A DNA stretch of 64,000 bases from Toxonevra muliebris (taxonomy: Eukaryota > Arthropoda > Insecta > Diptera > Pallopteridae): contig OY829329.1 in NCBI GenBank assembly GCA_963691655.1, positions 63,544,852 to 63,608,851 of the forward strand. The letters are read 5' to 3'. Position 1 is the stretch's first letter. The number at the start of each line of letters is the position of its first letter. Below the pieces are notes generated by a model. The model ran no database searches, was not told the DNA's origin, and was given only the letters and a program-made list of their open reading frames with translations. Of this stretch, positions 34,634 through 46,037 are shown piece by piece. The translations under genes and the position numbers were made by a program.

Positions 34634-35776
34634 GAACTAAGAAGCACGACCACCAAGTCCTTTTATATCATGCTTCACTTCCTTGCTCTTGACATTTATG
34701 GCAAGCATTGTGCAGCCAGTACTGCCCTGAGGCTTAATTCCATCTCGGAATGGTCAACAGGCAGATCAGGACACTCCACGATCCTAAATAATTTTAGTTT
34801 CGTACCTAAGACAATTGATTACACCCTTGCGAAACCAATCTTCAACGACAAGTTCGACACTCTTATTCCTGATAGACAGGAATGGGAGAATGGAGAGCGG
34901 TTTCAAAAGGATTCAATCCACTTCTATACTGACGGCTCTAAACTGGATGGCAGAGTTGGAGCTGGCATCTTTTGTGAAGAGCTGGATGTAAATTTATCCT
35001 TCAGGCTGCCTGATCACTGCAGTGTATTTCAGCCAGAGGTCACGGCAATCAAGGAAGTCACGTACTGGCTGAGGTATAACGTGATATCCAAGAGGGATAT
35101 ATGTATTTTTACCGATAGTCAGGCAGCTATAAAATCCCTTGAATCTGTCTACCTTACTTCTAAAATAGCTCTTAACTATAGAGCGTCTCTTAACGAGATG
35201 TCCGATCAGTTCAATCTGCACCTAATTTGGGTGCCGGGGCATATAGGTATACCGGGGAACGAAACTGCTGACGGGTTAGCTAGAAAAGGAACACTGTTGC
35301 AAATCACTCCTGACAAGGAGCATATAGGCGTCCCTATGGCAACGTGTAAACTAAGGCTAGCCACGAATGCAATAAAACTTACTAACGAAAGGTGGTCACT
35401 GGAAAACACCTGCAAAACTACTAGACTCATTTGGCCTAAGCTGGATAGTCGTCGGACAAATGACCTGATACAAACCAACAGGCACTTCATCAGTACTGTG
35501 ACTTGGGTGATTACTGAACATTGCCCCATTGGAAAACATGCAGAAAGACTGGGTCTTCCATATAGAAATCATTGCAGGAGCTGTGGCAACGAGGAAGAAC
35601 AGGAAACTGTAACTCATCTTTTATACGAATGCCCAGCTTTGATTCACGTACGAAAGAAACATCTGGACAATTTTGTCTTCGATGACCTTAAAGACTTGAC
35701 TAACATCCAAATCAGACACCTACTTAACTTCCTGAAAGGTACTCAATGGTTCAAATGGCCTGAATTAGAGGGATAG
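34634..35776 (+). CDS. LINE-A ORF2 C-terminal part: RNase H and Cys/His tail
   Basis: The frame is open from the first inserted base; the first Met is at 34670. From that Met, the RNase H domain spans roughly residues 80-210. The motifs are FYTDGSKLDG (first Asp), FQPEVTAIKE (Glu), IFTDSQAA (Asp), IWVPGHIGIPGNETADGLA (His and last Asp), so all expected catalytic residues are present. Near residue 300 comes CRSCGNEEEQETVTHLLYEC, a Cys-Cys-His-Cys motif. RNase H removes the RNA strand during retrotransposition. Endonuclease and RT are missing because of 5' truncation, so the copy cannot move alone. It belongs to an RNase H-bearing group (I/LOA/R1-like); the clade is not determined. Confidence 0.9.
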   Translation, partial: ELRSTTTKSFYIMLHFLALDIYGKHCAASTALRLNSISEWSTGRSGHSTILNNFSFVPKTIDYTLAKPIFNDKFDTLIPDRQEWENGERFQKDSIHFYTDGSKLDGRVGAGIFCEELDVNLSFRLPDHCSVFQPEVTAIKEVTYWLRYNVISKRDICIFTDSQAAIKSLESVYLTSKIALNYRASLNEMSDQFNLHLIWVPGHIGIPGNETADGLARKGTLLQITPDKEHIGVPMATCKLRLATNAIKLTNERWSLENTCKTTRLIWPKLDSRRTNDLIQTNRHFISTVTWVITEHCPIGKHAERLGLPYRNHCRSCGNEEEQETVTHLLYECPALIHVRKKHLDNFVFDDLKDLTNIQIRHLLNFLKGTQWFKWPELEG

Positions 35777-35868
35777 GGACTTCGCTCCTTTTGTATGGTA
35801 TCGCAATGGGCCTTGTCTGGCCTAAGTGTGCTGGCGCTCGCTGGCAGTCATTTTAACCTAACCTAACC
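34634..35868 (+). mobile_element. LINE-A, 5'-truncated, with perfect 12-bp target duplication
   Basis: The insert is flanked by TAGGCCATACAA at 34622-34633 and 35869-35880. It begins in the RT-RNase H linker, keeps one open frame and ends in a 3' UTR with TATGGTATCGCAATGGG and CCTAA repeats (35850-35868). The 3' UTR core matches the SINE-A tail. The intact frame and perfect duplication suggest a recent insertion. Confidence 0.92.
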
Positions 35869-36240
35869 TAGGCCATACAAATCATGTGTAGACCACTTCA
35901 ATAGTCTTCGCATAATAGTCGAGCAAAGTGTAGAATATCGCTCGCCTCTCTACATGACATTTATTGATTGTGCCAAAGCGTTTGACTCGCTCCGACATGA
36001 CGCAATTTGGTCGGCACAGTAAAGGGTGTACCTGGAAAAATTATCGACCTTATAAAATGTCTATACAACAAGGCAAATTGCCGGGTTCTGCATGAAGGTG
36101 AACTAAGCAGTAGTATAAATGTCAATTTTGGGGTTCGACAAGGCTGCGTACTTTCTCCTACACTCTTTAATGTTATACTTGATTGTGTCATGAACCAGAC
36201 CCTAAAAAACCAAAGAGGCATAACATGGGGGCTTAGAGAC
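35869..36240 (+). pseudogene. LINE-C reverse transcriptase, continued
   Basis: After the duplicated target the frame resumes as GFRPYKSCVDHFNSLRIIVE, and FIDCAKAFDSLRHDAIW carries the first RT catalytic Asp. Past a stop and a shift near 36010 it reads NCRVLHEGELSSSINVNFG, then VRQGCVLSPTLFNVILD. It ends at RGITWGLRDF, before the expected YADD box, where LINE-B begins. The style resembles RTE-like or related LINEs; the clade is uncertain. Confidence 0.8.
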
Positions 36241-37100
36241 TTTTTTGGAACAGACAAAAGAAGTATTCAAGAATACAGCACTCAGACAAGTTTTACGTCC
36301 ATTGTACTATATCCTGTGTTCTCTTTTGCTATTCTTTAAATCTACCAGATTTATTAATAAATCTTAGCAGATCCTGCGATGTTAGAGAGCTCAGGTGTTT
36401 ACCCTGATCTGACAGAAAGCGGGGCAGACACTAAGAAAGTGGTCCGCCGTCTCTTCACATTCTTCCTCCAAACCACAGGAAGCACAGAAGGCACTAGCTC
36501 CTAGGCCAATCATATGCAAATGTTTGGCCCAAGAGAAGTGACCTGTATATAATCCCACCAGTTGCCTACAACTCTTTCTGTTAAGTGATAACAGAAAGTC
36601 TGTTAGACGCTTCAAAATAACATGGTCTTTGTCTGGCCCCTCAGATTCTCCCATTTACGATTGTAAGTAGAGTCGACCCACTCATTAATGGTGGTCTTGA
36701 TGGCTGTAGACGACAAAGAGAGTACAGGTTCTGGGCCCAGGAAACCAGTTTCCGAACCCTTTCTGGCCAGAAGGTCAGCAGATTCATTTCCTGAAATTCC
36801 TGAGTGTCAAGGAACCCATATCAACAGCAGGCTATTGTGTTTTCTAACACAATCAATCCTGGATTTGCAATGCATAACCAGTTTAGACGTGGTTAGAGGA
36901 TTAAGCAAGGATACACAGATACTCCTTTCTCTCCAACCATTATCAATAACATGGCTTGAAAAACAGAAGCATACAACCCAAGGGAGAAGTGAATGTGCAC
37001 TCCATCATTTTCAATAAAGACCCCAGAACCCGAACCGAATTCTTTTCTGGAGCTGTCAGTGAAAATACGCTTACAATCAACTCGAAATCTTATAGTGATT
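36241..37100 (-). pseudogene. LINE-B, 5'-truncated: RNase H and Cys/His tail, minus strand
   Basis: Reading down from about 37080: RIFTDSSRKEFGSGSGVF (first RNase H Asp; the usual Gly after it is Ser), then SVFQAML, where the usual Glu is Met. Further on, LLLIWVP, a stop, then HSGISGNESADLLARKG and WENLRGQTK. The segment 36654-36391 is open and reads LVGLYTGHFSWAKHLHMIG then FCASCGLEEECEETADHFLS and VCPAF, the Cys/His tail. The 3' end is at 36247 with a six-base A tail (T on plus). The same 3' end occurs at 20983-21160. Stops and the lost Glu show it is dead. The 5' boundary is approximate. Confidence 0.8.
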
Positions 37101-38299
37101 TACATAAGCAGTAATTTAAAAGTAGCTATTTCTATCCAGTACTGTATACATACTTTTTTCACCATGACTTTCACGTTTAGCCGGTTAGTTAGTAACTAAA
37201 ATTAAGTCTTCCTCAATTTTTTTAATGCAATCATTTGAAAAAGCATTTGGAGAAAGTGTTCACGTGTTAATATCCTACTTGGATCTATCATGTGTATAGT
37301 GTAGGACATGGTTGAGAGTCCCACCCCATGTTCAAATGAAATTGGTTACACATTTTAATGCTGGGAGGCATATGAAAACATGCTTGTCGCACACTTGTTC
37401 AAATACACACACACACCCACACGCACATGCAAGAAATAAGTAACAAGTCGTTTTACATTTTTAATTTCAATTCTCTTTCTTCTTCCTCTACTTTTAAGTC
37501 CTTTCTGATCCTTTCATGCGTGACTCATGCATGCACGCGTTCGAGCACTTGTTATTGAAGACTCTAAAACACGAACTGGTAACTTATTTGAGTTGATGTG
37601 TGTGTGTGTATAACGGTGTTTCTAAGCATCATCGTCCCCTAAGCAAAACAGAATAGAAAATCCTCATGCATAACATTTTCACTTTTGATTTGACCTAGAT
37701 AAGATTAGTGTGTGTCCTAGTAACTGAAAAAGTAAAATAGTTTTTAAATAACATTTATTATTCATTTATACTAGAGGTATCTATGGTAAGTGAATTGTTG
37801 CTTCAGGAAATTGATAGTTATTGGTGCTTATTGTTGTCATTGCTGTTGTTGATGTGAGAAGGGCGTTTAAACGTTCGTTCGTCGTCGTCGTCGTCGTGGT
37901 TGGTATTCATGACTACGTCAATGATATTGTTTGAGATATGTATATATGGTCGTATGGCTCTACACACAGCTGTAAATATAATATCAGGTGTTTTCTTCTT
38001 GTGCGTAATATGTATTCACAATTATTATTTTTATTATTTTTTATGTTTTAATTAATCTGTTATAACTATTTTATATAATCATAGTGTATTCAAGTGTTGT
38101 CTACTTTTTTTTAATGTCTATAGACATACATACTATTTTTAGAAGGTGGTTTATTTAATTTAGATAAGATGACACTGCACAAATTGAAGGTTTTATTAAA
38201 CTGGAAGCCTGGATTGTCTGCTCTAAAACGATATCAAACGAGAAGTTGTTCTACAGAACAAATATGGAGATTTTAGACATCTGGATCAGATGTTTAATG
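37101..38299. other. Unique non-coding DNA with short microsatellites
   Basis: AC-rich near 37407-37430, GT near 37595-37610 and CGT repeats at 37873-37898. No gene is supported. Confidence 0.5.
37873..37898. repeat. CGT trinucleotide microsatellite
   Basis: CGTTCGTTCGTCGTCGTCGT and onwards, about seven units. Confidence 0.8.
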
Positions 38300-38541
38300 G
38301 TTAGGCCACACATTGGGCTATTGGATTAAATGCAGCGAGAGTATATATTTCGTATAAAATGACTGTTTTCGCAGTTTCCAGGACATTGAAAAAGTTGAAA
38401 CTCTCGAACACTTTCTGTGTGGCTGTCCGACTTGGGCAGAATATACACTTAAAACCTTTGGCAGACCATTTCTCGATGGGATAGGGGAGGCCTCTGTAAT
38501 CAAATTAAATACCATGCTGAAGTTTTCTGATCTGAATAAAT
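38300..38541 (+). pseudogene. LINE remnant: C-terminal Cys/His tail
   Basis: The plus-strand frame reads VETLEHFLCGCPTWAEYTL, then KTFGRPFLDG and a stop at about 38540, the final part of an RNase H LINE ORF2. Upstream words in another frame resemble GHWAIGLNAAR. The first Cys pair is mutated (FRSF). This is a third type, distinct from LINE-A and LINE-B. Confidence 0.65.
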
Positions 38542-41500
38542 GATTTTTGGGGGCTGTTAGACTAGAGATGCCATGACTATGGCTACAATTAATTCAAACG
38601 ATTCTTGATTTACTTATGCCTGAAAACGAAATGAAGTCAAACTATAATTCACAACTAACCCAAAGAGGGTTGCAAAAAGGAGAGGCTTAAGTTTTTGTTC
38701 CTTTAACAAATCTTTTGAATCAAGAGTGGCAATTATAATGTGTGGGAGAGTGAAGCGTGTTTATTCCCAAGCCTCGCTCATTCTTCAAACCTTCTTAAAT
38801 TTTTTTTACTAAATCAAACCTTCTAAAGAGAGTTAGATTGGCCTATTTTGGTTTCATGTCCAATTTCATGGGGAATGGTAAAGTCCTGCGAAATTTTGGG
38901 ATGTACCTGGCTTAAAAACTAAAGTGGCTATTCGTCTTGGTAGTTTTTATACTGAACCCCAAATTTATTCCCAGAATATTACTCACTATTTCGAAATATT
39001 TTAAACAAAAATAATAAAAAATAACAATTTTAATTTAATTTCAAACTATATGAATCATCTCTATAAAGAACTGCAATATATGGGACATGTTTCATATTCG
39101 AACCAGACTCAGATCCAGCATTAAACTTTTAGAGGAAAAAGTCAATTTGGTTCTTGAGCCTGAAAACCTCTAGCCTGTGTTAGGTTAAGAATAGGTTGCA
39201 ACAACAACACTAGAATAAAATGCCTTTGCAAAGAAATGCCAAAATATTCAATGAATCACTAAAAGTTTAATTAGGGTTAAAGAGAAATGATCAGAAAAAA
39301 GTATGTGCCAAAAATTTGTCCGTTGCGTTCCATTACAACCACACGGAAATTAAGAATTTGTTGTTCTTAGCTTGCATCAGATTCCGCGTAATTCTCAAGA
39401 TAAATCGTTGAGGTATTTACTGGGACTTGAGACTGAGAAACCACATCAAGAGTAGCGTTAAGAATTTATCAGATACCAGGGTGTTGCGGCATCCTCACTT
39501 GGGTAGTAAATAAACTTAAAGTTGACACTGACAGTACGACTTCACCAGCATCGTGTCACGAAGATACGCAACACTGAACAGCACGGTGACTCGAACAAAC
39601 GAACGCCAAAGAGAGCCAACCAAGAAGCTACGAAATGAAGCGAACGCCAAAAAGAGCAAATGAAGAGACTACGAAGAGCAACGAACACCAACGAGAACAA
39701 ACGAAGATCTTTCGAAGCATCAACCACAAAATTTCACAACGAATGAACAAAGTAAAACGAAATACAACCAACTTTAGACAACAGTTTCAAACAGTGAATT
39801 ATACAAATAAACATTTTAATCGAAATTTAAAATTAACTATGGTGAATGTTATCCTTTATGCCCCTTGGTCACAAGTCAAAGACTTCTCAAGCTCTTCCAA
39901 TTTCCCGAAGAATCTATCTTCTAAGAAATCAAATCGACAGATTTGAAAAATGAGGCATTCATAGAGGAGGATTTGGTGGCAATGTCTACAGTAGTTAGAT
40001 GGTGCAACTCTAATCCATGAAGACTTTGTATTAATAGCGCATTAATCTGAAAGTACTGCAGTGAGAATTCGATCTTGTTTAATTTAAAAAAGGAAGAAGC
40101 TTTGTGTTTTTTTTTATTCCACCAGCTTTGGACTAATATACAGTTATTTCTGCTTTGCCAAAATCTGTGACCTTTGCCCTGTGCTTCATAAATGAAGTTA
40201 TATGAAAATATTTGCTCCAAATACTTCTATAACTATAACTAACATCGGCATTTTATGCTTAAAGCTTCAAAAAAAAAAAAAACAAATACACTATAAATGC
40301 AAAATTATAATAATAAACTGTGTTGCAACCAGCATAATTATTGGTAGTAACCCTCAAGCAACACAAACTTAACATTATTGACACCTCATCGCCGTTTGTA
40401 GATAGGTACTCTTTGTATTAAACAAAAAAAATTTAAAAAAAAATACCAAACACGCATGCGCGCAACGCACATTAAAAAACGTCGCAACAGCCAACACCTT
40501 TATACAATACTTAAGTGCAACTGCTGCTGTTGTTACTGCCACCACTACAATTGGCGCATTGGCGCGTATAGACACACCTCACCAGATGCGCTGCTCGTAA
40601 CTGACAAAACAATTTCTTTTTTTATTTGTTTTATTACCGAATTATCCCATGCGACACATGTCGCATTCAACACAAATATGAAAACCGCAGCGAGCGAATA
40701 GTGACTGCTGACAATATATTGCAGCAATTTGGTTACAATTTTGACTGTTGCTTGTTCCACATTTGTCTTCAGCGAAATTTGCGTGTTGACTTAAATTTTT
40801 TGAGTAATTTTTTTTTTTCTTCCATTGAGTTTTTGGTTTATTTCACTTTTTTTTGTTTTGTTGCATGCATGAGGTGGTGTCAATCGAAAGGTGCTCAACA
40901 TTTACACGCATGCGTCGTCGTCGTCATCATTTTCAACGTCGACGATCGTTGATCGTCGCTATTGCTGTTGCCTAAAGGCATTGAGACAACATTGTTGAGC
41001 CTTTTTTTTTATTCATTTTTTGACTTTTTGGTTTTTCTTCATTTGTTGAGTTTGTATGTATGTATATATGTATCTCTACCTGCCGGTTGTTTCAAAAATA
41101 TTAATTGCTGCGTGCGGTCAATTTTGTCAGGTGCTTTTTTTTTTTTGTAATATGTAGCTGGCTGCCACTTCATACCACTTCATCTTCTTCTGTTGCTTTT
41201 GCATTCCTGCTACTCGGAACAACAAAAAAGCAGAAGTTTTTCTTAACTCATCGTGTGGTTTTTTATTTACTGCTGCTTCTGCTGCTGCTGCTGCTGCATA
41301 TGCAGAATTCAATGCGAGGACACATTTTTGAAATTTCCTAAATTAATTTGTGTTAAAAATTCAGTTTTGTTTTTTTGTTTTTTTTTTTTTTAATTGAATT
41401 TTTGTATGGTGCTGTTGCTTCAACAATTTGAAGACTTTTTAAAAGTATGCAATTTATTGGTGCAAATTGTCAGCTGGTTGTAAACGAATATAAGAAAAAT

Positions 41501-42510
41501 TGCTGGCTGGCAACAACAGCTGATAGTTGAATTGGATGAGAAGATGAAAATTTGTTGATGAAAAAGATCATGGAAAAATTCTATTAATTAATGGGATAGG
41601 ACTTTTTTATCGTTTGCTATTTATTTAATTCCACAAATGTAAAATTTTAGTAGTTGCTATATTTTTAATCCTTTCACAAAGTCTTATGCTGCTAAACTAT
41701 ATTTTATATGACAACGCACTTTACGAGTTTCAGGTGGAGGGCAACAAGAATGCATACCCAATAAGTATTAGTGGATCTGGTTTTACCTTCAAAATATCTC
41801 ATACATTAAGTTTATTCTGTCCTATCCAGCAGACAAGAATGGAAAGATAACTTGGTTATTACCAGTAACGATCTTTAAATCTACATTGACGGGTACAAGA
41901 TGGAAAAGGCTGCTCCATCTGATACCCAGAGAGTAAAATAATTCTAAGTACGTGTTAGAACATAATAATAAACCAATGATCAGATTGTCGAAGCATTTCC
42001 CTTTAACAGATTGACCTATGATCGTTGCTCCAGAATTAAAAGAATTTTAAAGGGATTCAAAAATTAACCCTCCGATCTTGAGTTTAAATGTTGTCATTCC
42101 GAAGTCACTCCTAATTCAAAGTACAGACGTCTTACTTATAGCTATTGACCGGAACAGTAACTTACTCCTTCTCCACCTAACTCCTTCCGATTCTTTTCAA
42201 AAAACAAACTTCAACATTATGCCTGTTCCAATTGTTTTCACTCCGACCCTTGTAGTTAACTGCTCCTCTTCAAAAAGCCAAAAACCCAAGCATTAAAAAA
42301 ATGAAGAAAGGAACGTTTGTTTTCTTCTTAAAGGCTGCCAAAAATATTCAATACAACAAGTTTTTAATGAAGTTTAGATTAAAATATTAATATGTAAGAA
42401 ATTTCAATTCAATATCTTATAACATAAACGAGAAAATAAATAAATAAAATTGATTGATTTTCGGCCTTAAAATTTATAAAAACCCCAACCATAACTGTTG
42501 GTCCTTCCAC
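38542..42510. other. Mostly unique AT-rich DNA
   Basis: 39480-39740 holds a purine-rich block with repeated GAACGCCAAAGAGAGC-like words, possibly part of an old LTR, but with no paired ends. CTG repeats lie at 41271-41297. No gene is supported. Confidence 0.45.
41271..41297. repeat. CTG microsatellite
   Basis: TGC/CTG triplets with one interruption. Confidence 0.85.
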
Positions 42511-42518
42511 CAAGGCTT

Positions 42519-42626
42519 GAATCACCTGATCCGAGTACGTAAAACTCGTCACGAAAGACATACAAAAATGCATGCAACGTACTCAATTTTACGTAACGAG
42601 TTTTACGTTCAAGGATCAGGCGATTC
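42519..42626. mobile_element. Small palindromic element, about 108 bp
   Basis: GAATCACCTGATCC (42519) pairs with GGATCAGGCGATTC (ending 42626). Further in, ACGTAAAACTCGT pairs with ACGAGTTTTACGT. The arms are about 34 bp around a short centre. No target duplication was identified. Confidence 0.6.
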
Positions 42627-42689
42627 GATTTCAGGGTAGTTCTTGCCAGCCTCTTTCCTTCCCCTCTTTTTCATATGCCTACTTATGAC

Positions 42690-43424
42690 TAGTGATGATT
42701 CGATACAAGTAAAAACTCGATACTTTTCATTCGATTCAAGTACTTTTTTTACTCGATGGTATAACATAAGTATTTTACTTGGTATCGGAAAAAAGGGTCA
42801 GTATCGGATACTCGATACTTTTTGAAAATATTTATTTAAAAAACTGAAATATTGCTACACAATATTTAAGATTTTGGATCATTTTACAGCAATCAATAAT
42901 ATATTTCAAAATGCTACTTCAGAGTTATTCAAAATATTTCAGTCCATATTGCAATATTTCAATGTATGACAATATTGCAGTACAGTATTGAAGTTCTAGA
43001 AGATATTTCCGGCCATACATGTAGAACATAGTGTTTATTGAAACCTTTTCATTAAAATAAATTATTTTTATTTTCCTTCTATTATAAAGTTTCTAGCGAT
43101 TTGCTAAATTAAATTAACGTCATTTCTAAATGACTCACGTGTTTCCAGTGGGAATATCTAAAAACCATGATTTATTGGCGTAAAACTCGTGTTGAGTAGT
43201 GTAAACTGTAGGCTCAACCATGTTGTATCACAATGGGCCATTCTGGACTGAAATTTTTCCTTGACAACCACTTAAAAAAAGTGTAATTTGTCTCTTTAAA
43301 GGAGTATTAGATACAAGTACATATTCGATACTTTTTTCCGATATTTTCGGTAGCGTCGATACTTTTATTCGATACAAGTAATGAGTAAAAGTATCGATAC
43401 TATGTGGGTATCGAATCAACACTA
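42690..43424. mobile_element. hAT-like non-autonomous element, 735 bp
   Basis: Ends TAGTGATGATTCGATAC and inverted TAGTGTTGATTCGATAC. The 8-bp flanks CTTATGAC (42682-42689) and CTTAGGAC (43425-43432) match at seven positions. Many CGATACTTTT/ATCGAATA words cluster in the first 130 bp and last 130 bp. It has no transposase and carries a SINE-A tail fragment at 43202-43275. Confidence 0.75.
43202..43275 (+). repeat. SINE-A/LINE-A tail fragment
   Basis: GTAAACTGTAGGCTCAACCA, then TGTATCACAATGGGCCATTC and GACAACCACTT match the SINE-A tail without a head. Confidence 0.75.
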
Positions 43425-43662
43425 CTTAGGACTGGCAAACTTATGAAGAACTTATGAACGAACTTATGAAGATCCTACACATTCCCTATAATTCGGATCA
43501 TGTATCTGGGATCTGGGTAGATTGGATCTCAAATCTCGGAAATCGAGATCTACAAAACTGCAGATACTTTGAAACACTAATCCCGACTATATTCTCACTT
43601 ACACTTTTATTAGATCAAGCAGCATCTCACTTTGACCCGGCGTCAGTGAACTGGGTGTGTGG

Positions 43663-43702
43663 CACCCGGTGTAACATAAATTATGTTCATTGACACCGGG
43701 TT
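43663..43702. repeat. Strong hairpin with arms CACCCGGTGT...ACACCGGGTT
   Basis: CACCCGGTGT AACATAA pairs with TTATGTT and ACACCGGGTT, with a five-base bulge CATTG. GC-rich outer arms stand out against AT-rich surroundings. Function is unknown; it may be a foldback remnant. Confidence 0.6.
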
Positions 43703-43800
43703 AGAGAAATCGTATTTTTCTACAACTTCACAGTCTGCACTATTTTATTACTAATAATGCTTGCTTTCAAAGACAGGGATGGCAAATTATTCAAAACCTA

Positions 43801-45087
43801 TTCGGAGTATGAATGTATAAACTCGTAATTGTGACTAACTTCATATCTATAATACGCGCCATTTTTTTTGACATTGACAGCTATTCTATCTCGAAGAGCG
43901 CCAAAAATACTATAAGAATTCATCTGTCAAATAATTTTCATAATTTTACAAAAGTGTTTTACTATAGCTGAAAATGTCGAATTTCGTGCCAACAAAACAA
44001 AATTTGCGGGAAGTTTTAATTTGCTTCTTCCATTTAAAGAAAAACGCAACTGAAACACATCGTTTACTCACTGCAGCTTATCCTGACTATGCTATAGACG
44101 TTAGAATGTGTCAGGTGTGGTATGCCCGTTTCAAAAGTGGTGATTTTGATGTTGAAGACCGGGAACGTTCAGGCGGCCCGAAAAAGTTCAAAGATGAAGA
44201 ATTGAAGGCATTACTCGAAGAAGATTAATGTCAAACGCAACAAGAACTTGCAGAATCTTTAGGAGTTGATCAATCAACCATTTCTAAACGATTAAAAGCA
44301 TTGGGAATGATTTAAAAGCAAAGAAATTGGGTGCCGTACGAATTGAAGCCGAGAGACGTCGAACGACGATTTTTCACATGTGAACTGCTGATTGAACGAC
44401 AGAAAAGAAAGGGTTTTCTGCATCGTATTGTGACAGGCGATGAAAAGTGGATACGTTACGATAACCCAAAGCGTAAAAAATCATGGGGACCGCCCGGACA
44501 TGCATCAACATCAACGGCAAAGCCGAACATCCATGGATCCAAGCTCATGCTGTGTATTTGGTGGGATATGAAAGGTTTCGTGTATTATGAGCAGTTGAAA
44601 CCGGATGAAACGATCACTGGCGACCGCTACCGACTACAATTGATGCGTTTGAGCCGAGTATTAAAGGATAAGAGGCCAGAATATGAGAATAGACACGACG
44701 AAGTTATTCTTCAGCACGACAATGCTCGGCCGCATGTTGCAAGGCAAGTAAAAACATACTTGGAAACGCTGAAATGGGAAGTGCTACCCCACCCGCCGTA
44801 TTCCCCAGACATTGCTCCTTCTCATTACCACTTGTTCCGATCGATTACAGATGGTTCGGCTGAACAGCACTTCCGTTCTTTCGAAGAACTCAAAAAATGG
44901 GTCGATTCGTGGATAGCCTCAAAAGATGAGGAGTTCTTTCGACGCGGAATCCGTATGCTAGCAGAAAGATGGGAAAAGGTTGTGGCGAACGATGGACAAT
45001 ACTTTAAAGAATAAATTTATAATCACTTTTTCACAATAAATGTCCAAATTACGAAAAAAATACGAGTTTATACATTCATACTCCCAA
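43801..45087 (+). mobile_element. Mariner element M3 (1,287 bp)
   Basis: The left end TTCGGAGTATGAATGTATAA and right end match M1 and M2 with one difference. TA lies on both sides (43799-43800 and 45088-45089). It is the least rearranged of the three copies. Confidence 0.95.
43974..45014 (+). pseudogene. Mariner transposase M3, two stops and catalytic Asp-to-His
   Basis: The Met start is at 43974 (MSNFVPTKQNL). The frame reaches YFKE at 45014 with no frameshift, about 346 codons. Two nonsense changes interrupt it: TAA at 44226 (Ser expected, before CQTQQEL) and TAA near 44313 (Gln expected, after GMI). First Asp in TGDEKWI, second in HDNARPH; the third reads APSHYHLF with His (CAT) for Asp. 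The helix-turn-helix is at about residues 90-115. The surrounding sequence SHYHLFRSITDGSAEQHF is identical in M1. The family is a mauritiana/mellifera-like mariner; the subfamily was not tested. Confidence 0.93.
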
Positions 45088-45089
45088 TA

Positions 45090-46030
45090 GCTTAAATGTT
45101 TACTGGGATGAAAGTGAAGATGAATAAACAGCAACATCCATCGATCGTAATGAAATGGAAACGAACAAATATAACTGGCAATAAGCATCACACCTCATTG
45201 TGCACCTACCTTTTAAATGAAGCGCCCTACCTGACACATACATATGTATATGTATATACCTGATGGGCAGACATACATGCACACACACACATACACCCAA
45301 CCAACCATATTTATGCGCCAACATTAGCCTGCTCTCCGCAGCATGACTCTATGCCCTATGAGTAATCAATATAAATGCCTTGAAAGTAGGAACTCACACT
45401 ATGATGAACATTGGCGCCAATCACACAGCACGTTTAAGACAACTGACCGACCGACCAGGCGACCATTTGACCGAGAGAAGAGAAATCTGTGAGTAAATGT
45501 TTAAGATCAACAGTGCACAGCAATCCTGGAAATGATTAAAAAGATGAAGTGTTTTTTTTTTTTTAGCACAGTAGCGGAGTTATGGACATTTTCAGACGGA
45601 CATGTGACATTGTTAAATTTTGTTTCTATTTTTAATCAAGATTTGATGTTCAAGCAAAGAAAAAAACACATAAAAAACATAATGGATTTATATATAAATT
45701 TGTATGTATGTATTATTAAAATGTATGCCATGTGTTAGCTTCTGACACAGCGGTGATTGAAAAATCATAAAAATGTCATTATTTTTTACGAGTCATTGCA
45801 ACTTTGTGCAGATTTCGGGCCAAGGTAAAAATTAGACAAACATATTTATGTCTTCATTTGTATGGAGATCAAAGATATGACTATAAATGGTATAGGAAAA
45901 TACAATGAGATTTACTATTTTCAGAATTGCAACGTATGATTATTGGTGGCAGGATGCAGTAAAAATTAATATATTGATTCACAACGTAGTACAATAGACG
46001 GCAACAGCTTTCCTATGATAAATATTGCTG
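45090..46030. other. Unique DNA, no gene seen
   Basis: It contains ATGTATATG and ACACAC microsatellite words near 45240-45295. Confidence 0.5.
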
Positions 46031-46037
46031 ACGTAAA

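Noticed and set aside
35206..35529. Minus-strand frames of 73-107 codons across LINE-A
   Set aside because: They are shadows of the plus-strand RNase H frame.
37873..37898. CGT repeats as a coding homopolymer tract
   Set aside because: No open frame of useful length surrounds them.
39480..39740. Purine-rich block beginning TGTTGCGGCA, considered as a solo LTR
   Set aside because: No matching CA-end, target duplication or second LTR was found; kept only as unassigned DNA.
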